DNA of 61,756 nt from an uncultured Desulfobacterales bacterium (GTDB lineage Bacteria > Desulfobacterota > Desulfobacteria > Desulfobacterales > UBA11574): NCBI GenBank assembly GCA_937998305.1, contig CALLDL010000136.1:1-61756 (forward strand). Reading direction: 5' to 3'. The notes beneath the pieces are model-generated. The model worked only from the letters and a program-made list of their open reading frames with translations, did not search any database and was not told the origin of the DNA. Position 1 is the stretch's first letter, and every line of letters starts with the position of its first letter. The translations under genes and the position numbers were made by a program. This document shows positions 54,654-61,756 of this stretch, piece by piece.

Positions 54654-55106
54654 TTAACCGATTTCGTTTATTTGTATATCAGTCTCTATTTTAATTTTCT
54701 TTTTTTTAAGGGCGATATGTATACTGTCGAGGATTCCATTGATAAAAGCACCGGATTCTTCGGTGCCAAATTTTTTCCCAACGTCAATTGCCTCATTGAT
54801 AGATACTTTTGATGGAATGTCCTGACAGTAAAGCAGTTCATACACCGCGATTCTCATAATATTTCTGTCCACGCAGGCCATTCGGTTTATTTTCCAATTA
54901 TCGGAATAGGTCTCAATGATTGAATCAATCTCGGGTTTTGCTTGAATTACGCCTTTTATAAGCTTTAGAAAAAAGGGGCGGGCTTTTTTTGAAAAGTTAA
55001 AATTAAGGCAGAAACGTTCCAGCAACTCATCAGAGTCGTTCTGGTTCACATCCATATAAAAGAGCGCCTGCATAGCAAGTTCTCGGGACTTGCGACGGTT
55101 CCCCAT
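54654..55106 (-). CDS. nusB: Transcription antitermination protein NusB
   Basis: 150 aa, all-helical; RKSRELAMQALFYMD and the IAVYELLYCQDIPSKVSINEAIDVGKKFG motif. It supports rRNA antitermination. It follows ribH with a 2-base gap in the order seen in many bacteria. Confidence 0.95.
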   Translation of the reverse strand: MGNRRKSRELAMQALFYMDVNQNDSDELLERFCLNFNFSKKARPFFLKLIKGVIQAKPEIDSIIETYSDNWKINRMACVDRNIMRIAVYELLYCQDIPSKVSINEAIDVGKKFGTEESGAFINGILDSIHIALKKKKIKIETDIQINEIG

Positions 55107-55108
55107 GG

Positions 55109-55582
55109 TTACGCCTGGTCGACGACCTCAATCAAATTTGCCATTTCTATGGCGGATATTGCCGCACTCCATCCTTTATTGCCGGCTTTTGTTCCAGCCC
55201 GTTCAATGGCCTGTTCAATGGTGTCCGTGGTTACAATGCCAAATATGACCGGAATTTCAGATTCTAAACTGACCATGGCAATGCCTTTGGAAACCTCGGC
55301 GCTGACATAATCAAAGTGCGGAGTGGCACCTCTGATGACAGCTCCCAGACAGATAACGGCATGATATCGAGCCGTTGAAGCCATCTTTTTTGCCATCAAT
55401 GGTATTTCAAAAGCTCCGGGAACCCTGACGATATCAATATCCTCGTCACTGGCCCCGGATCTTAACAGTCCATCCAAAGCCCCTTCAAGAAGTCTTTCGG
55501 TGATAAAGTCATTAAAACGGCTGACAACAAGCGCAAATTTTTTTCCCTCGGCAAGAAGCTTGGCTTCAATAATTTTTGGCAT
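55109..55582 (-). CDS. ribH: 6,7-dimethyl-8-ribityllumazine synthase
   Basis: 157 aa from ATG 55582 (GGAGGAAAG upstream); a longer frame to 55744 is rejected as repeat-derived. Lumazine synthase core: [37 protein letters not shown]. Penultimate riboflavin step. Confidence 0.95.
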   Translation of the reverse strand: MPKIIEAKLLAEGKKFALVVSRFNDFITERLLEGALDGLLRSGASDEDIDIVRVPGAFEIPLMAKKMASTARYHAVICLGAVIRGATPHFDYVSAEVSKGIAMVSLESEIPVIFGIVTTDTIEQAIERAGTKAGNKGWSAAISAIEMANLIEVVDQA

Positions 55583-55844
55583 ATAACTTTCCTCCTGTTT
55601 TAGTTGCCTGAATCTTGCAATATACCGGCGGTAATTAGGAATTAGAAAATAGATAACCGCAAATGTAATTAGAAGATGAGAAGGTCTCGGAAAACAGGAA
55701 ATTAAGAAAGTTAGAAAATCAGAAGGTCGAAGGTTCTGAGACATGCCAACCTTCTTACTTTCTTATTTTTCAAAATATTTGTATTTATCCTTGGTTTCCC
55801 TTATCCTCTTTCCTCTTTTCTCTTTGCTTTTTCTGGTTTAATTG

Positions 55845-57059
55845 CTACGACACAGTATCGACATTTATCAGGTGTCCCATTTTAAGTTGTTTACATTTCA
55901 AATACCGCCGATTGTATTCATTGGGTTCTGTTTCGATTTCCATCTGCTCAACAATTTTGAGGCCATACCCATCAAGTCCGACCATTTTCTTGGGATTATT
56001 GGTTAGGAGCCTCATGTTTTTCACGCCAAGATCCACCAGGATTTGCGCACCAATTCCGTAATTTCTAAGGTCTGGCTGGAATCCAAGCCTCTCATTCGCC
56101 TCAACCGTATCGAGGCCCTGATCCTGAAGGGCATAGGCTTTTATTTTATTAACAAGCCCAATGCCGCGTCCTTCTTGCCGAATATAAAGAAGCACTCCGG
56201 CGCCATCCTGGTCGATCATTTCCATTGCCGTCTGCAACTGATCGCCGCAGTCACATCGAAGGGAACCGAAAATATCCCCTGTGAGACACTCAGAGTGAAC
56301 TCTGACAAGAACCGGTTTTTCAGGATCAATATTTCCCTTAACCAAAGCGATATGCAATAAATCATCCACATCATTTTCATACACAACGGCTTTGAATTCT
56401 CCTGCAATTGAAGTGGGGACAATGGTTTCCGCCGATCTTCTCACGAATGACTCTGTACGCATCCGGTATTCTATAAGGTCGGCGATGGTGCATATGCCGA
56501 TACCATGCTTTTCACTGAATTTTTCAAGCGCCGGCATTCTGGCCATAGATCCGTCTTCATCCATGATTTCACATATTACTCCGGCAGGCTTTAAGCCGGA
56601 TAGACGTCCCAGATCGATCGACCCTTCTGTCTGCCCGGCACGCACCATCACCCCTCCATTCCTGCCGCGTAAGGGAAATACATGACCGGGCCTAACGAGA
56701 TCGGTGGGTTGGGCATCGTCCGATACAGCCGTAAGGATTGTTGTGGCACGATCCGCTGCAGAAATGCCGGTTGTTACGCCGCACCGGGCTTCGATGGAAA
56801 CCGTAAAACCGGTTTGAAACTTAGAGGTATTGTGCTCGACCATCAACGGAAGGTTGAGGGAATCGATCTTTTCTTCGGTCATGGACAGGCAAATCAACCC
56901 CCTTCCATGTTTGGCCATAAAATTAATGGCCTCAGGTGTAACCGCTTCAGCAGCCATGGTAAGGTCGCCCTCATTTTCACGATCTTCATCATCAACGAGA
57001 ATGACCATACGTCCGGCTTTTATTTCTTTAATTGCATCTTCAATGGTTATTAGTGGCAT
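55845..57059 (-). CDS. ribBA: Bifunctional DHBP synthase/GTP cyclohydrolase II
   Basis: 404 aa. The N-terminal RibB domain has [12 protein letters not shown] and the H/T substrate motif [14 protein letters not shown]; the C-terminal RibA domain has the zinc site [15 protein letters not shown] and [13 protein letters not shown]. It catalyses both entry branches of riboflavin synthesis. A 262-base gap separates it from ribH, where purine-rich repeats lie. Confidence 0.95.
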   Translation of the reverse strand: MPLITIEDAIKEIKAGRMVILVDDEDRENEGDLTMAAEAVTPEAINFMAKHGRGLICLSMTEEKIDSLNLPLMVEHNTSKFQTGFTVSIEARCGVTTGISAADRATTILTAVSDDAQPTDLVRPGHVFPLRGRNGGVMVRAGQTEGSIDLGRLSGLKPAGVICEIMDEDGSMARMPALEKFSEKHGIGICTIADLIEYRMRTESFVRRSAETIVPTSIAGEFKAVVYENDVDDLLHIALVKGNIDPEKPVLVRVHSECLTGDIFGSLRCDCGDQLQTAMEMIDQDGAGVLLYIRQEGRGIGLVNKIKAYALQDQGLDTVEANERLGFQPDLRNYGIGAQILVDLGVKNMRLLTNNPKKMVGLDGYGLKIVEQMEIETEPNEYNRRYLKCKQLKMGHLINVDTVS

Positions 57060-57188
57060 TGATATCTATGATCTCCTGACCCGGACAAACCGGTATATTT
57101 TTGTCACACGCGCCCGCCGTATTTGCTTTGACAGGGGGGAATGCTAAAACACATATAATTTATTTAATAATTTCAGGTAATACGAAAA

Positions 57189-57851
57189 TTAAACAAAACC
57201 GCTCTTCGCAAGAAACTCCATGTTTATTGAGTTTCCAGCTCCTTTTTTCTTTTCATCATGGCGTTTGCCCCCGACAAAACGCTCAACGTATTTTCCTATC
57301 ATATCTGTCTCTATGTTGACAAGATCTCCGGCCTTTTTAAAACCGATGGTCGTCAACTTTGCCGTATGAGGGATGATGCTGACATCAAAACTGTCGTGTC
57401 CGCAATTGTTAATGGTCAGGCTGATACCATCCACTGCAACAGATCCCTTTTGAATCATATAATGCGAAATGAATTCCGGCACCTTAAAGGAGACAACAAT
57501 CGCGTTTCCTATATTTTGTTTGAGCGTAACGGTTCCAATTCCATCGATATGACCTGAAACGAGGTGACCATCGATACGGTCAGAAAGGCGAAGGGCCCTT
57601 TCAAGGTTTACACGATCGCCGTTTTTGGCACTTTTGAAAGTCGTATTCTCAAATGTTTCAGGTGAAACGTCGACCGTAAAACGTTTATCGTCGATCATAA
57701 TTACCGTCAAACAGGCACCGCTGACACAAATACTGTCTCCGATCTTGGTCTGTTCAAGAAAAAAATCCGCATCAACGGTCATGCGTTTTCCCTGGCCTTC
57801 TTGCCGAATTTCACGAATGGTTCCGAAGCCTTCTATAATTCCTGTAAACAT
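57189..57851 (-). CDS. ribE: Riboflavin synthase alpha chain
   Basis: 220 aa. Two tandem lumazine-binding barrels: MFTGIIEGFG...GACLTV and LSDRIDGHLVSGHIDGIG...VAVDGISLTIN. Dismutates lumazine to riboflavin. Minus-strand operon. Confidence 0.95.
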   Translation of the reverse strand: MFTGIIEGFGTIREIRQEGQGKRMTVDADFFLEQTKIGDSICVSGACLTVIMIDDKRFTVDVSPETFENTTFKSAKNGDRVNLERALRLSDRIDGHLVSGHIDGIGTVTLKQNIGNAIVVSFKVPEFISHYMIQKGSVAVDGISLTINNCGHDSFDVSIIPHTAKLTTIGFKKAGDLVNIETDMIGKYVERFVGGKRHDEKKKGAGNSINMEFLAKSGFV

Positions 57852-57937
57852 AAGTCATAAAATTGTCAATTCAAGATTGTCAGTTGAACAATCAAGAAAA
57901 AAACCTGTTGAAATGTTGATATTACCTTAAAAATTTT

Positions 57938-59053
57938 TTAATTTAAGTATCCTTCAACCATTATATCATCGCCGAATCGCCTGACTTGAATATCCCTAAC
58001 CGGAATACAATTATCCATTAGATCCACACCAGGACCTTTACAGATAGGAATGCCGTCATCTCCTCCCAGAATTTTAGGCGCATAGAAAAATAGGACTTTA
58101 TCAACGATTCCGGCGGATAGGGCTGAAGCGAAAACCCGGCCCCCGCCTTCGATAAGGAGGCTGGTGATGCCCAAAGATCCCAAGAGATCCATAAGCCGGT
58201 CGAGGTCGATCAGACCATCGGATACCGGCGATTCAATAATTTTGACACCTTTCTTTTCTATTCTGGTCTTTTTATCACTTGAAACCAAAGGACCGGTGAT
58301 CAGTATCGTATCAGAATCCGAATGAAGCCGCAAGAGTTTAGCTTTTTCAGAAATTCGTAGGTGCGTGTCGAGAATAATCCTGGTTGGATCCAGTTGTTTT
58401 AAATTTTTTAGACGAGTCGTCAATCGAGTGGTCAAACTGGGATTATCTTTTTCTACTGTGTTTATACCAACCATAATGGCATCCACAGCATGCCGGAGTT
58501 GGTGGACAAACTGTCTCGATTCTTCGCCGGTAACCCATCTGGAATCGCCTGTTTTTGTTGCAATGCGGCCGTCTAGAGTGGCGGCGCATTTAACAATGGT
58601 AAAGGGACGTTTTGTTCCGATATGTTTTATAAAAATTTCATTGAGTCTTTTTGCCTGTTTTTCACAAACCCCCACCTTGATACTGATGCCGCGACGTTTT
58701 AAATAGTCTAATCCCTCACCCTTTACACCGGGATTTGGATCATTCATTGCAGCGACAACCCGCCGGATACCGGAAGCGACAACCTTTTCGGTACAAGGAG
58801 GTGTACGCCCCGTATGATTGCACGGCTCAAGTGTAACATAAAGGGTTGCGTTTTTCGCCAAAGCTCCGGCATCGTCAATGGCATTGACTTCAGCATGAGC
58901 TTCTCCGGCAGCTTTATGATATCCTTTTCCGACAACCTTTTGGTCTTTAACAATGACGGCACCCACCATCGGATTGGGCGAGGTGAAGCCCTCCCCTTTT
59001 TTGGCGAGATCAAGTGCCATCTGCATAAAACGTTTGTCTTCTGTATATGTCAA
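57938..59053 (-). CDS. ribD: Riboflavin biosynthesis deaminase/reductase
   Basis: 371 aa, TTG start, chosen because the N-terminus lines up with the family (nine residues before ALDLAKKG). The deaminase domain has the zinc site HAEVNA ... EPCNHTGRTPPC; the reductase domain has KCAATLDGRIA and LLIEGGGRVF. Both steps after GTP cyclohydrolase II. Confidence 0.94.
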   Translation of the reverse strand: MTYTEDKRFMQMALDLAKKGEGFTSPNPMVGAVIVKDQKVVGKGYHKAAGEAHAEVNAIDDAGALAKNATLYVTLEPCNHTGRTPPCTEKVVASGIRRVVAAMNDPNPGVKGEGLDYLKRRGISIKVGVCEKQAKRLNEIFIKHIGTKRPFTIVKCAATLDGRIATKTGDSRWVTGEESRQFVHQLRHAVDAIMVGINTVEKDNPSLTTRLTTRLKNLKQLDPTRIILDTHLRISEKAKLLRLHSDSDTILITGPLVSSDKKTRIEKKGVKIIESPVSDGLIDLDRLMDLLGSLGITSLLIEGGGRVFASALSAGIVDKVLFFYAPKILGGDDGIPICKGPGVDLMDNCIPVRDIQVRRFGDDIMVEGYLN

Positions 59054-59097
59054 AATATTTCAGATAACCCGATTCTTTCTGATTTGGATTGGTTATG

Positions 59098-59387
59098 ACC
59101 TCAATTGAGCAAAAGTCGAGGATGCCCAGATTTGAGGCATCAAGAGCGAAGCCGTCCTGCCCCAAGGCGGGACTGCGAGCCCTTGATAACGAAGACGCCG
59201 TAGGAGTCAGGCCGTAGGCCATGGGGTATCATCGACTTTCCCGAATGGGTAAACAAAATGATGGAATAATCATCTGATGATAACTCTTCTATACCCGTTT
59301 TCTGGCAGCCGATGTATAGCAGGGTAATAGTCTGTATTTTTAATTCTTTTTATATTTGTCAGCATTTTGTTTACGCTCAATTGAGGT
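59098..59387. mobile_element. MITE-like element with 13-bp terminal inverted repeats
   Basis: Ends ACCTCAATTGAGC (59098-59110) and GCTCAATTGAGGT (59375-59387) are perfect inverted repeats 290 bases apart, each containing the palindrome CTCAATTGAG. The interior has no transposase; a GC-rich part (59127-59222) interrupts an AT-rich background. Located between ribD and nrdR. Confidence 0.5.
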
Positions 59388-59402
59388 ACGAGTTTATCCT
59401 GA

Positions 59403-59858
59403 CTAATGCTTGCTTAAAAGTTTTTTTAGTTCAGAAACAAAATCGTTTACATCTTTGAATTCCCTGTAAACCGAAGCAAATCTTACATATGCGACATCAT
59501 CTATTTCATGAAGTTTTGCCATGACCTTTTCACCGATTTTGTTAGAAGATATTTCCTTTTCTCCGGCTTCTCTAAGATCACGCTCCAGTTCATCAAGGAA
59601 TTCGTCGATAACGTTAATGCTGATATCTCGTTTCTGACAGGCCTTTTGAAGGCCCGAACGTAATTTTTCACGGGAAAATATCTCACGACGCCCATCTTTT
59701 TTTACTATCATAACAGGAATTTCTTCAATATGTTCATAGGTGGTAAATCGCCTGCTACATATGATGCACTCCCTGCGTCTCCGGATGACGTTCCCATCTT
59801 TACTCAATCTAGAGTCTATTACTTTGTTGTCAATTTCCGCACAAAATGGACATTTCAT
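59403..59858 (-). CDS. nrdR: Transcriptional repressor NrdR
   Basis: 151 aa. N-terminal zinc ribbon with MKCPFC and RRECIICSRRF, then the ATP-cone domain (VKKDGRREIFSREKL). It represses ribonucleotide reductase genes in response to ATP/dATP. GAGGAATT before the ATG. Confidence 0.96.
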   Translation of the reverse strand: MKCPFCAEIDNKVIDSRLSKDGNVIRRRRECIICSRRFTTYEHIEEIPVMIVKKDGRREIFSREKLRSGLQKACQKRDISINVIDEFLDELERDLREAGEKEISSNKIGEKVMAKLHEIDDVAYVRFASVYREFKDVNDFVSELKKLLSKH

Positions 59859-59874
59859 GAATTCCTCCCTGGTG

Positions 59875-60366
59875 CTATTCCGGATTTTTCAAAGTTGCAT
59901 CAGATGGACCGACATCGATCTTGATAATATCGATCCCTGCTTCCTTCAACATTTCTTTGGACATGGAATCTGCATACCCTGATGCATAACAGATTCTGCT
60001 TATCCCTGCATTGATAATCATCTTGGCACATATGGAGCACGGCAGATTTGTGCAAAAAAGTGATGCGCCCTTTATTGAGACACCATGATAGGCGGCTTGA
60101 ATAATCGCATTCTGCTCAGCATGTATACCGCGACAGAGCTCATGATTTTTACCCGACGCGATATTCAGTTTCTCCCGCAGGCATCCTGTTTCAAGACAGT
60201 GCTTAACGCCGGTCGGTGCACCATTGTAACCGGTCGATAAAATTCTTTTATCTTTTACGACAACCGCTCCGACCGCACGTCGAAGGCATGTGGAACGCTT
60301 GGCAACAAGAAACGTAATATCCATAAAATAGGCTTCCCATGAGGGACGGCTACCTTCCAAAGCCAT
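59875..60366 (-). CDS. dCMP deaminase (ComEB-like)
   Basis: 163 aa from ATG 60366 (AGGTGGGA upstream). Zinc deaminase site C/H-AE-x-PC-x2-[10 protein letters not shown] and [10 protein letters not shown]. It makes dUMP for thymidylate synthesis. A single base separates it from the glyA stop. Confidence 0.93.
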   Translation of the reverse strand: MALEGSRPSWEAYFMDITFLVAKRSTCLRRAVGAVVVKDKRILSTGYNGAPTGVKHCLETGCLREKLNIASGKNHELCRGIHAEQNAIIQAAYHGVSIKGASLFCTNLPCSICAKMIINAGISRICYASGYADSMSKEMLKEAGIDIIKIDVGPSDATLKNPE

Positions 60367-60367
60367 T

Positions 60368-61630
60368 TTATCCCACCTCTTTTTGCCAGTTGCAATACAG
60401 TGGGAACGCTTCGCAAAGCTCAAAAACTTTTTTCTTTGTTGTCGCAATAATTTTATCATCCGTGTGATTGTAAAGCACATGGACGATAAGTTTTGCAATT
60501 GTCTCCATCTCCGGTGCTTTCATACCCCTTGTGCTAATAGCGGGAGTCCCGATGCGGATGCCACTGGTGAGTGTCGGGCTGAGCGTATCAAATGGTATGG
60601 AATTTTTGTTTACGGTAATTCCGGCACAACCCAAGGCATCTTCAGCATCTTTGCCTGTAATTTTCAGATTCCTCAAATCGACGATCATCATATGATTGTC
60701 GGTGCCATCGGAAATGAGTTTGATACCATTGTCCATCAGATGGCCGGCAAGAGCCCGTGCATTTTTTACAGTATCTTTCTGGTAGGTCTTAAACGACTCA
60801 CTCAAAGCTTCCTTGAAAGCGACCGCTTTGGCGGCAATAACATGCATGAGTGGTCCGCCCTGGATACCGGGGAATATTTCTTTGTTTAATTTTGTACTGT
60901 AATCCGTCCTTGCCAAAATCAGGCCTCCGCGGGGCCCTCTTAAGGTTTTGTGCGTTGTTGAAGTTATTACATCTGAAAAAGGTATGGGAGATGGATGAAG
61001 CCCGGCTGCCACCAGGCCTGCGATATGGGCCATATCCACCATCAGATAAGCGTTTACCGACGCCGCAATTTTTGCAAAAGCATCAAAATCTATAATACGA
61101 GGATACGCGCTTGCACCGGCAACAATTAACTTTGGCCGGTGCTTACTTGCCAATCGTTTCAGCTCTTCATAGTCTATGGTGCCGGTATCCGCATTTACGC
61201 CATAATGAATAAAATTATAAAGTTTGCCTGAAAAACTAACCGAGCTTCCATGGGTAAGGTGTCCGCCATGAGACAAACTCATCCCAAGAACCGTATCCCC
61301 GGGCTCTAACAAGGCAAAGTACACGGCCATGTTGGCTTGGGAGCCCGAATGGGGCTGAACATTGGCATACGCTGCATTGAATAATTTTTTTACTCGATCT
61401 ACAGCCAGCTTTTCTGCAACATCAACAAATTCGCATCCCCCATAATAGCGTTTATCAGGATAACCTTCGGCATACTTATTGGTTAGAACACTTGCCTGTA
61501 CAGCCATCACTGCAGGACTGGCAATGTTTTCGGATGCAATAAGCTCCAGCGTGTGTGTCTGCCGGTCAATCTCCATAGAAATTGCGCGGGCTATTTCGGG
61601 ATCTACTTTTTCGATAAGTCTGAAGTTCAA
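60368..61630 (-). CDS. glyA: Serine hydroxymethyltransferase
   Basis: 420 aa using TTG 61630, which has AAGGGA seven bases upstream and gives normal length; the frame extends to 61702 but that part is repeat-like. PLP-dependent fold: [21 protein letters not shown], the PLP lysine region [14 protein letters not shown]. Interconverts serine and glycine with tetrahydrofolate. First visible gene of the rib operon. Confidence 0.94.
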   Translation of the reverse strand: MNFRLIEKVDPEIARAISMEIDRQTHTLELIASENIASPAVMAVQASVLTNKYAEGYPDKRYYGGCEFVDVAEKLAVDRVKKLFNAAYANVQPHSGSQANMAVYFALLEPGDTVLGMSLSHGGHLTHGSSVSFSGKLYNFIHYGVNADTGTIDYEELKRLASKHRPKLIVAGASAYPRIIDFDAFAKIAASVNAYLMVDMAHIAGLVAAGLHPSPIPFSDVITSTTHKTLRGPRGGLILARTDYSTKLNKEIFPGIQGGPLMHVIAAKAVAFKEALSESFKTYQKDTVKNARALAGHLMDNGIKLISDGTDNHMMIVDLRNLKITGKDAEDALGCAGITVNKNSIPFDTLSPTLTSGIRIGTPAISTRGMKAPEMETIAKLIVHVLYNHTDDKIIATTKKKVFELCEAFPLYCNWQKEVG

Positions 61631-61756
61631 ATACGTGTCCCTTGCTATTCCCTTAGTTGTAAATTTTGTGTTTTTTGTGGCAAAAAAACCTGAACTTATC
61701 AAGCATGAAGTGACTAAAGTTTTGAAATTTCGTCAATTTAATATAAACAGCCGGAG
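61631..61756. other. Window edge upstream of glyA
   Basis: 126 bases with no complete gene; contains a TTTTGTGTTTTTTGTGGC word similar to the intergenic repeat at 35344-35370. The promoter of the glyA operon or a further upstream gene may lie beyond the edge. Confidence 0.4.

Noticed and set aside
55583-55744. N-terminal extension of ribH
   Set aside because: The extension is purine-repeat DNA with unlikely residues; GGAGGAAAG precedes ATG 55582.
59054-59402. FMN riboswitch upstream of ribD
   Set aside because: The expected conserved loops were not found; the gap is filled by the inverted-repeat element.
61631-61702. N-terminal extension of glyA
   Set aside because: Adds residues from an intergenic repeat word; TTG 61630 has a ribosome binding site and gives family length.
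1-61756. CRISPR arrays, tRNA/rRNA genes, insertion-sequence transposases
   Set aside because: None recognised on either strand; no spaced direct repeats of CRISPR type and no tRNA-like clover-leaf with a T-loop motif was noticed.

Overview
The window looks like chromosome from a sulfate-reducing or related anaerobic member of the Desulfobacterota (former Deltaproteobacteria, probably Desulfobacterales-like). This is inferred from the DUF39/NIL-ferredoxin homocysteine pair, multihaem cytochromes with NrfD-type membrane modules, FeoAB, a class I-like hybrid cluster protein, the gene order glyA-dCMP deaminase-nrdR-ribD-ribE-ribBA-ribH-nusB, and a probable selenoprotein. No 16S gene or taxonomic marker was searched.

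Layout. 1-1100: the tail of an unknown gene and a gene-poor stretch. 1.1-8.4 kb: periplasmic rhodanese, a DtxR/MntR-type regulator divergent from feoA-feoB-Cys-rich membrane peptide, an OprB-like porin and a CPC-type P1B ATPase, which together look like a metal (iron) uptake and homeostasis block. 8.8-10.7 kb: a cytochrome P460-like protein, an exported molybdopterin protein of the sulfite oxidase/MsrP fold, and a small hypothetical. 10.8-14.8 kb: ArsR - DUF318 permease - small thioredoxin - DGC zinc-binding protein - exported thioredoxin - CcdA, a thiol and metalloid resistance-like operon. 15.3-16.9 kb: homocysteine biosynthesis pair. 17.2-18.1 kb: prs. 18.4-20.4 kb: a second ArsR, a small Fe-S protein and an ACR3 arsenite permease.

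20.6-36.9 kb is the most interesting metabolic block. A PhnD-like binding lipoprotein overlaps a membrane-anchored sigma54 activator. A canonical -24/-12 promoter then drives a lone receiver-domain gene, a 12-haem cytochrome, a Tat four-cluster ferredoxin, a DMSO-reductase-family molybdoenzyme whose N-terminal cluster motif has Asp in place of the third Cys, a TorD chaperone, an 8-haem cytochrome, a second Tat ferredoxin, an NrfD quinol module and an AhpD-like protein. FmdE, a MoeA-like protein and a MOSC protein follow. I read this as a complete quinone-linked periplasmic respiratory system for an unidentified oxyanion. The ACR3/ArsR genes and the PhnD-type sensor make arsenic or sulfur oxyanions the leading guesses.

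37-46.5 kb: a TPR protein, a YeeE/YedE sulfur transporter, trx/trxB, a BamD-like lipoprotein and rpmB on the plus strand, converging on rel/spoT, proS and ispG on the minus strand. 46.7-51.5 kb: a duplicated-domain hypothetical, an MBL-fold hydrolase, hcp, a nickel superoxide dismutase with a Sec signal peptide that would expose the nickel-binding His, and a YHS-domain protein. The YHS reading frame is interrupted by a TGA exactly where relatives have Cys, followed at the right distance by a perfect hairpin with a GGUC loop; it is best read as an exported selenoprotein. 51.6-61.7 kb (minus strand): a nucleotide cyclase/TPR protein, a glyoxalase II-like hydrolase, a Cys-rich hypothetical and the nusB-rib-nrdR-dCMP deaminase-glyA operon. 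A roughly 290-bp element with 13-bp terminal inverted repeats sits between ribD and nrdR.
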